Below, one piece after another: positions 60,276 through 64,000 of a DNA stretch of 64,000 bases. The stretch covers positions 1 through 64,000 of the forward strand of contig JBDHIF010000003.1 of assembly GCA_039587535.1 (NCBI GenBank). Reading direction: 5' to 3'. Below the pieces are notes generated by a model. The model was not told where the DNA came from. It searched no databases and saw only the letters and a program-made list of their open reading frames with translations. The stretch comes from JAWLHJ01 sp039587535. GTDB lineage: Bacteria; Gemmatimonadota; Gemmatimonadetes; Longimicrobiales; Gaopeijiaceae. A program made the position numbers and the translations under genes. Positions within the stretch are counted from its first letter, which is position 1; each line of letters starts with the position of its first letter.

Positions 60276-60547
60276 ACACAGCGTACGCAGTGCACGGCGG
60301 GAGCCCACGTACCCGGTCGTAGGGTGACGAGACGGGCGACCGGACGCTGGGCGAAGGGCTCTGGCCGTCGGACCAAGCAGGCCTCATGGCCGGGATCCTC
60401 TCCCCGCCGGAGCTGGCCATAGCGGGACGCTGAAGACCGGAAAGCAGCGCCGGGTCGCGTGGTCGGCGGAGGCCGATGCGCAGCCCGGCGGGCGCCGGAC
60501 CTCAAGCCATGGCGTCCACGGCCGGCACCCGATCCGCCGTGCCCCCC

Positions 60548-62350
60548 TCAGAACGGAAAGAACCAGGGGAGGACGATTCCCGCGAGGAGGGCAAACAGGA
60601 TACTGAGCGGACCGCCCACACGCATGAAGTCGGTGAAGCGGTACCCACCCGGCCCGTAGATGAAGGTGTTCGTCTGATAGCCCACGGGCGTCATGAAGCT
60701 ATTGGAGGCGGCGAAGATGACCGCCACGACGAACGGCATGGGTGATACGCCCAGGCTCGCTCCCATGGCCACGGCCAGAGGTGTGACAACCACGGCGGTG
60801 GCGGCATTGCTGATGACCTCGGTGAGAATCGACGTCAGCAGGTAGAACGCCACCAACACACCCGTGGGGCCTAGACCGCGAGTGACGTCCAGGAAGTGAG
60901 CCGCCAGGAGCTCGGCGGCTCCGGTGTTCTGCATGGCGATCCCGAGAGGCAGCAGGGATCCCAGCAGCACCAGCGGCTGCCAGTCCACGTCCTCGTAGGC
61001 CTCGTCGGGCGTGAGACAGCCCGTCACGAGAGCCAACGCCACGCCTGCGAGCGCTCCGACCATGATGGTGGTGAACCCCAGCGCCGCGGACACGACCACC
61101 GCGCCCAGGATGCCCGCCGCCAACGGGAGCTTCCGCTTCCGCCGCGGGGGAAGCTCCAGGGGACCGAGCAGCGCCAAGTCCCCGGTCGCCCGGATTCGCC
61201 TCAGGTCATCGGGTGTGCCGCGGACCAGGAGAATGTCGCCCGCGTGCAGCGACACCGACCGCATGGGCTCGTGCACGGCGGCGCCGTGCCTCCGAATGCC
61301 GACCACCGGGACCCCATAGCTGCCCCTGAAGCGGAGCTCCTCCAGCGAGTGGCCCACGACTCTGGAGCGCGGCGGCACCAGCAGCTCGCTGTACGCCGTG
61401 TCTCCGGACTCCGTGTCGCTTTCATGGGACGACAGGGTGTGCTCGGCCCCGGAGATGCGCAGGCCCACCTCGTTCTCAGCCTCCGTAATGCGCTGGATCT
61501 TCCCCCGAACCACCATGCGGTCCCCGGCACGGATCTCATTGGCGCCCTCGGGAAGCAAGATCCACTCTTCCCCCCGCTCGATAGCCAGCACATCCAACTC
61601 ACGATCCTGCCGCAGCCCACTCTCGGCCAGAGTGCGGCCGACGAGCTCCGACCCTTCTTCCACCTCCAAGCCGGACAGGTATTCCCCGAGCTCGTAGCGC
61701 TCGTCCAGATCGTCCTCACGGTCTCGATCCGGGACCAGCCTCCGGCCGACCGTGACGAGGTAGGCAACGCCCACCAACGTCATCACGATACCGGGGGCGG
61801 TGATGTCGAAGAGCCTGATGCGCGGAAGCCCGAGATCGAGAACCAGCCCGGCCACCAGAAGGTTCGTGCTGGTCCCGACAAGCGTCAGCGTCCCACCCAT
61901 CTGGCTGGCGAAGGACACGGGCATGAAGAGCCGCGACGCCGGTATGCCGCGCTCGCGGGCCAACCCGAGCAGGACCGGCACCATCACCACCACCACGGGG
62001 GTGTTGTTCATGAATGCGCTCGCAGGAATCACCACCGCGATGGACACCACCAGCAGCCGAAAATCGCTCTTGCCCGACATCCTGGAGATCCATCGGCCCA
62101 GGGCGTCCACACCCCCGGACCGCACCAGAGCGGCGGACAACACGAACATGGCCGCGATCGTCAGGATGGCTTCGCTGGCGAAGCCGCTCACTCCCTCGGC
62201 GGGGGTCACAACGCCGGTGAGCATCAGGGCGACCATCGCCAGCAGACCGACCACCTCGATGGGCAGCCGGTCGAGGATGAACAGCACGATGGCACCGACA
62301 CCGACGGCCAGCGTGACCAGCATGTCGGGGGTGACGGGAGGTGGATTCAC
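60548..62350 (-). CDS. SLC13/DASS-type permease with two TrkA-C domains
   Basis: The 600-residue membrane protein has the divalent anion:sodium symporter layout. About five helices precede S-A-F-M-N-N-T-P-V-V and G-T-S-T-N-L-L-V, the sodium and substrate hairpin. A cytoplasmic insert of about 180 residues contains two TrkA-C-like domains. Further helices in the second half include S-N-A-A-T-A-V-V-V-T-P-L. Substrates in this family include sulfate, dicarboxylates and similar anions. The GTG start overlaps the stop of the PEP synthase gene, so the two are coupled. Confidence 0.88.
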   Translation of the reverse strand: MNPPPVTPDMLVTLAVGVGAIVLFILDRLPIEVVGLLAMVALMLTGVVTPAEGVSGFASEAILTIAAMFVLSAALVRSGGVDALGRWISRMSGKSDFRLLVVSIAVVIPASAFMNNTPVVVVMVPVLLGLARERGIPASRLFMPVSFASQMGGTLTLVGTSTNLLVAGLVLDLGLPRIRLFDITAPGIVMTLVGVAYLVTVGRRLVPDRDREDDLDERYELGEYLSGLEVEEGSELVGRTLAESGLRQDRELDVLAIERGEEWILLPEGANEIRAGDRMVVRGKIQRITEAENEVGLRISGAEHTLSSHESDTESGDTAYSELLVPPRSRVVGHSLEELRFRGSYGVPVVGIRRHGAAVHEPMRSVSLHAGDILLVRGTPDDLRRIRATGDLALLGPLELPPRRKRKLPLAAGILGAVVVSAALGFTTIMVGALAGVALALVTGCLTPDEAYEDVDWQPLVLLGSLLPLGIAMQNTGAAELLAAHFLDVTRGLGPTGVLVAFYLLTSILTEVISNAATAVVVTPLAVAMGASLGVSPMPFVVAVIFAASNSFMTPVGYQTNTFIYGPGGYRFTDFMRVGGPLSILFALLAGIVLPWFFPF

Positions 62351-64000
62351 GCGTTCTCCAGGGCTGCCACGCGGCGCACGACGTCTACGATGCTGTCAGG
62401 AGTGAGGGACATGGAATCGATCCCCTCCTGGACCAGAAACTCGGCGAACCCTGGCCTGTCGCTGGGTGCCTGGCCGCAGATGCCCACAACGACGCCCGCC
62501 GCGTGCCCCCGCCGGATCACGTCCGAGATCATGGCCTTTACCGACGGGTCGTCCTCATCGAACAGGTGGGCCAAAGCGGCCGAGTCCCGATCCACACCCA
62601 GGACGAGCTGCGTCAGGTCGTTGCTCCCGATGGAGAAGCCGTCGAAACGCCGGGCGAACGCCTCCGCCGACACCACGTTGGACGGTATCTCGCACATCAC
62701 GTAGACCTCCAGGCCGTTCACGCCTCGACGGAGACCCGCCTCGGCCATGATCTCCAGCACCCGATCCGCTTCGTCCGGGGTCCGGCAGAATGGGATCATG
62801 GGGACGACGTTCTGCAGCCCGATGTCCTCGCGGACGCGTCGAAGTGCCTCGCACTCGAGGAGAAACGCTTCCCGATACAGGTCCGAGTCGTAGCGCGACG
62901 CTCCACGGAGTCCGATCATCGGGTTTTCCTCGGCCGGCTCGAAGACGCTGCCACCGAGGAGCTTGGCGTATTCATTGGTCTTGAAGTCGCTGGTCCGGAT
63001 GACGGCGGGGTGCGGATAGGCCGCCGCGGCCACCCGTGCGATCCCGCTGGCGAGAAGGTCGACGAAATACTCCTTCGGGTCCTCCCAGCCCTGGAGGAGT
63101 CGTTCGATCTCCTCCTTCTCCGGGCCGTCCGGCACACGATCCGGGTCGATCGCCGCAAGGGGATGGATGCGAATGACCTCTCCGATGATGAATTCGAGCC
63201 TGGCGAGGCCCACCCCTCGGGCAGGCAGGCGCCACCAACGGAAGGCGGCGTCCGGATTGCCGACATTCAGCATGATGCGGGTGCGCGTGTCGGGAACGTC
63301 CCGGAGATCGACCTCCGTGCGCTCGAAGGCCAGGGCGCCGGAATAGACCACTCCGCGATCCCCCTCGGCGCAGGACAGGGTGACGGTCTCACCCTGGGGC
63401 ACGAGCGCGGTGGCGTTCCCCGTGCCGACCACGGCGGGGATCCCGAGCTCACGGCTCACGATCGCCGCATGGCTCGTCCTGCCTCCCTGGTCCGTCACGA
63501 CCCCCGCAGCCCTGGCCAAGCCGGGCCCCCAGTCAGGGTCGGTGCGCTTCGCCACGAGGATGCCACCGTCCGGGAAATCTCCGAGATCGGCAGGGTCGGC
63601 AATCCTGTAGGCCTTCGCCGAGACGATGGCGCTCCCCACGGCCACGCCGGATACCAGCGGCTCGGCCCGCTCGGTGAGCGCAAAGGTCTCGACCTTGCCG
63701 GCATCCTTGCGGGCCTCCACGGTCTCGGGCCTGGCCTGCACGATGTAAAGCTCGCCGTCGGCCCCGTCCTTGGCCCACTCCACGTCCATGGGGCGGCCAT
63801 AGTGACGCTCGATCGCCACCCCCCAGCGAGCCAGCGTCAGGGCCTCGTCGTCTGAGAGAACATGGGCACGCCGCTCCGCGGCATCCGTAGCGACACGAAC
63901 GGAGCCCCCGCCCTCACCGTAGATCATCTTCTCTTCCTTGGAGCCGCGGGATCGGTCCAACACCGGCCGACACCCCGGTGCGTCGAGGAGAGGCTTGAAG
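62347..64000 (-). CDS. ppsA: Phosphoenolpyruvate synthase, C-terminal part (gene runs off the right edge)
   Basis: PpsA makes phosphoenolpyruvate from pyruvate and ATP, the entry to gluconeogenesis. The visible 550 or so residues hold the end of the ATP-grasp domain (K-M-I-Y-G-E-G; E-L-Y-I-V-Q-A-R-P-E-T). The phosphohistidine domain follows with catalytic His in G-G-R-T-S-H-A-A-I-V-S-R-E-L-G. The PEP-binding barrel has I-G-S-N-D-L-T-Q-L-V-L-G-V-D-R-D and G-I-C-G-Q-A-P-S-D. The frame is open to the window edge and the start lies beyond it. A GTG at 63963 lies within the conserved sequence and is not the true start. Confidence 0.93.
   Translation of the reverse strand, partial: FKPLLDAPGCRPVLDRSRGSKEEKMIYGEGGGSVRVATDAAERRAHVLSDDEALTLARWGVAIERHYGRPMDVEWAKDGADGELYIVQARPETVEARKDAGKVETFALTERAEPLVSGVAVGSAIVSAKAYRIADPADLGDFPDGGILVAKRTDPDWGPGLARAAGVVTDQGGRTSHAAIVSRELGIPAVVGTGNATALVPQGETVTLSCAEGDRGVVYSGALAFERTEVDLRDVPDTRTRIMLNVGNPDAAFRWWRLPARGVGLARLEFIIGEVIRIHPLAAIDPDRVPDGPEKEEIERLLQGWEDPKEYFVDLLASGIARVAAAAYPHPAVIRTSDFKTNEYAKLLGGSVFEPAEENPMIGLRGASRYDSDLYREAFLLECEALRRVREDIGLQNVVPMIPFCRTPDEADRVLEIMAEAGLRRGVNGLEVYVMCEIPSNVVSAEAFARRFDGFSIGSNDLTQLVLGVDRDSAALAHLFDEDDPSVKAMISDVIRRGHAAGVVVGICGQAPSDRPGFAEFLVQEGIDSMSLTPDSIVDVVRRVAALENA

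Noticed and set aside
60896..62704. 602-codon open frame antisense to the SLC13 permease and ppsA
   Set aside because: It crosses two real genes on the other strand and has Gln/His/Arg-rich low-complexity sequence. It is not a gene.

Overview
This 64 kb window is GC-rich, densely coding chromosomal DNA. I see no rRNA, tRNA, transposase, phage gene or CRISPR array. A DUF5916 outer-membrane protein, an alternative complex III operon (actABCDEF), a YpdA-type bacillithiol disulfide reductase, a MoxR/DUF58/transglutaminase cluster, the TIGR03545/TIGR03546 pair and many lipoprotein signals point to a diderm, respiring bacterium. Gemmatimonadota or a close relative is the best fit, but that is inference from gene content and composition, not a phylogenetic result.

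Layout. 0.2-7.4 kb (+): two related small hypotheticals, then a compact exopolysaccharide operon (cellulose-synthase-like GT2, TPR/beta-barrel exporter, GH8 glucanase). 7.5-10 kb (+): TIGR03546 and TIGR03545. 10.1-16 kb (-): an OmpA-family lipoprotein, then a CocE-like hydrolase followed by tctC-tctB-tctA. 16.2 kb (+): proC. 17.3-24.8 kb (-): the alternative complex III operon, with touching or overlapping genes. 25.1-30.6 kb (+): MoxR ATPase, DUF58, TgpA-like transglutaminase, a small unknown and a SCO-PCu(A)C fusion. 30.7-35.8 kb: an ABC exporter pair (-), an AbrB-like antitoxin-type regulator (+) and a LuxE/LuxC fatty-acid reduction pair (-). 36-41.7 kb: DUF5916 protein, YpdA reductase and further envelope proteins. 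41.9-45.7 kb: a selenoprotein locus. 45.8-53.6 kb: Lon (-), then MBL hydrolase, gamma-glutamyltransferase, NUDIX, amidohydrolase and a small unknown (+). 53.7-60.3 kb: ETF-quinone oxidoreductase (-), a ChlI/MoxR-like AAA protein and a large LuxR-type ATPase regulator (+). 60.5-64 kb (-): PEP synthase (running off the right edge) and an SLC13-type transporter. The 272 bases at 60276-60547 between convergent genes hold nothing I recognise.

The most notable feature is easy to lose in automated annotation. Two genes 2.5 kb apart have an in-frame TGA exactly where the family has its redox-active cysteine. One is a lipoprotein peroxiredoxin-like protein (41932-42558, motif W-U-P-Y-C). The other is selenophosphate synthetase SelD itself (44664-45725, motif G-A-G-U-A-C-K). 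Each TGA is followed by a stem-loop at bacterial SECIS distance. The organism therefore very probably makes selenocysteine, although selA, selB and selC are not in this window. Standard stop-codon handling splits the peroxiredoxin in two and shortens SelD by 28 residues, removing its catalytic residue.

Other points worth reading: a fused copper-insertion protein (SCO plus PCu(A)C), a LuxC/LuxE pair without luciferase, an ETF-quinone oxidoreductase missing one of four cluster cysteines, and a cellulose-like operon with no BcsB and no PilZ domain.
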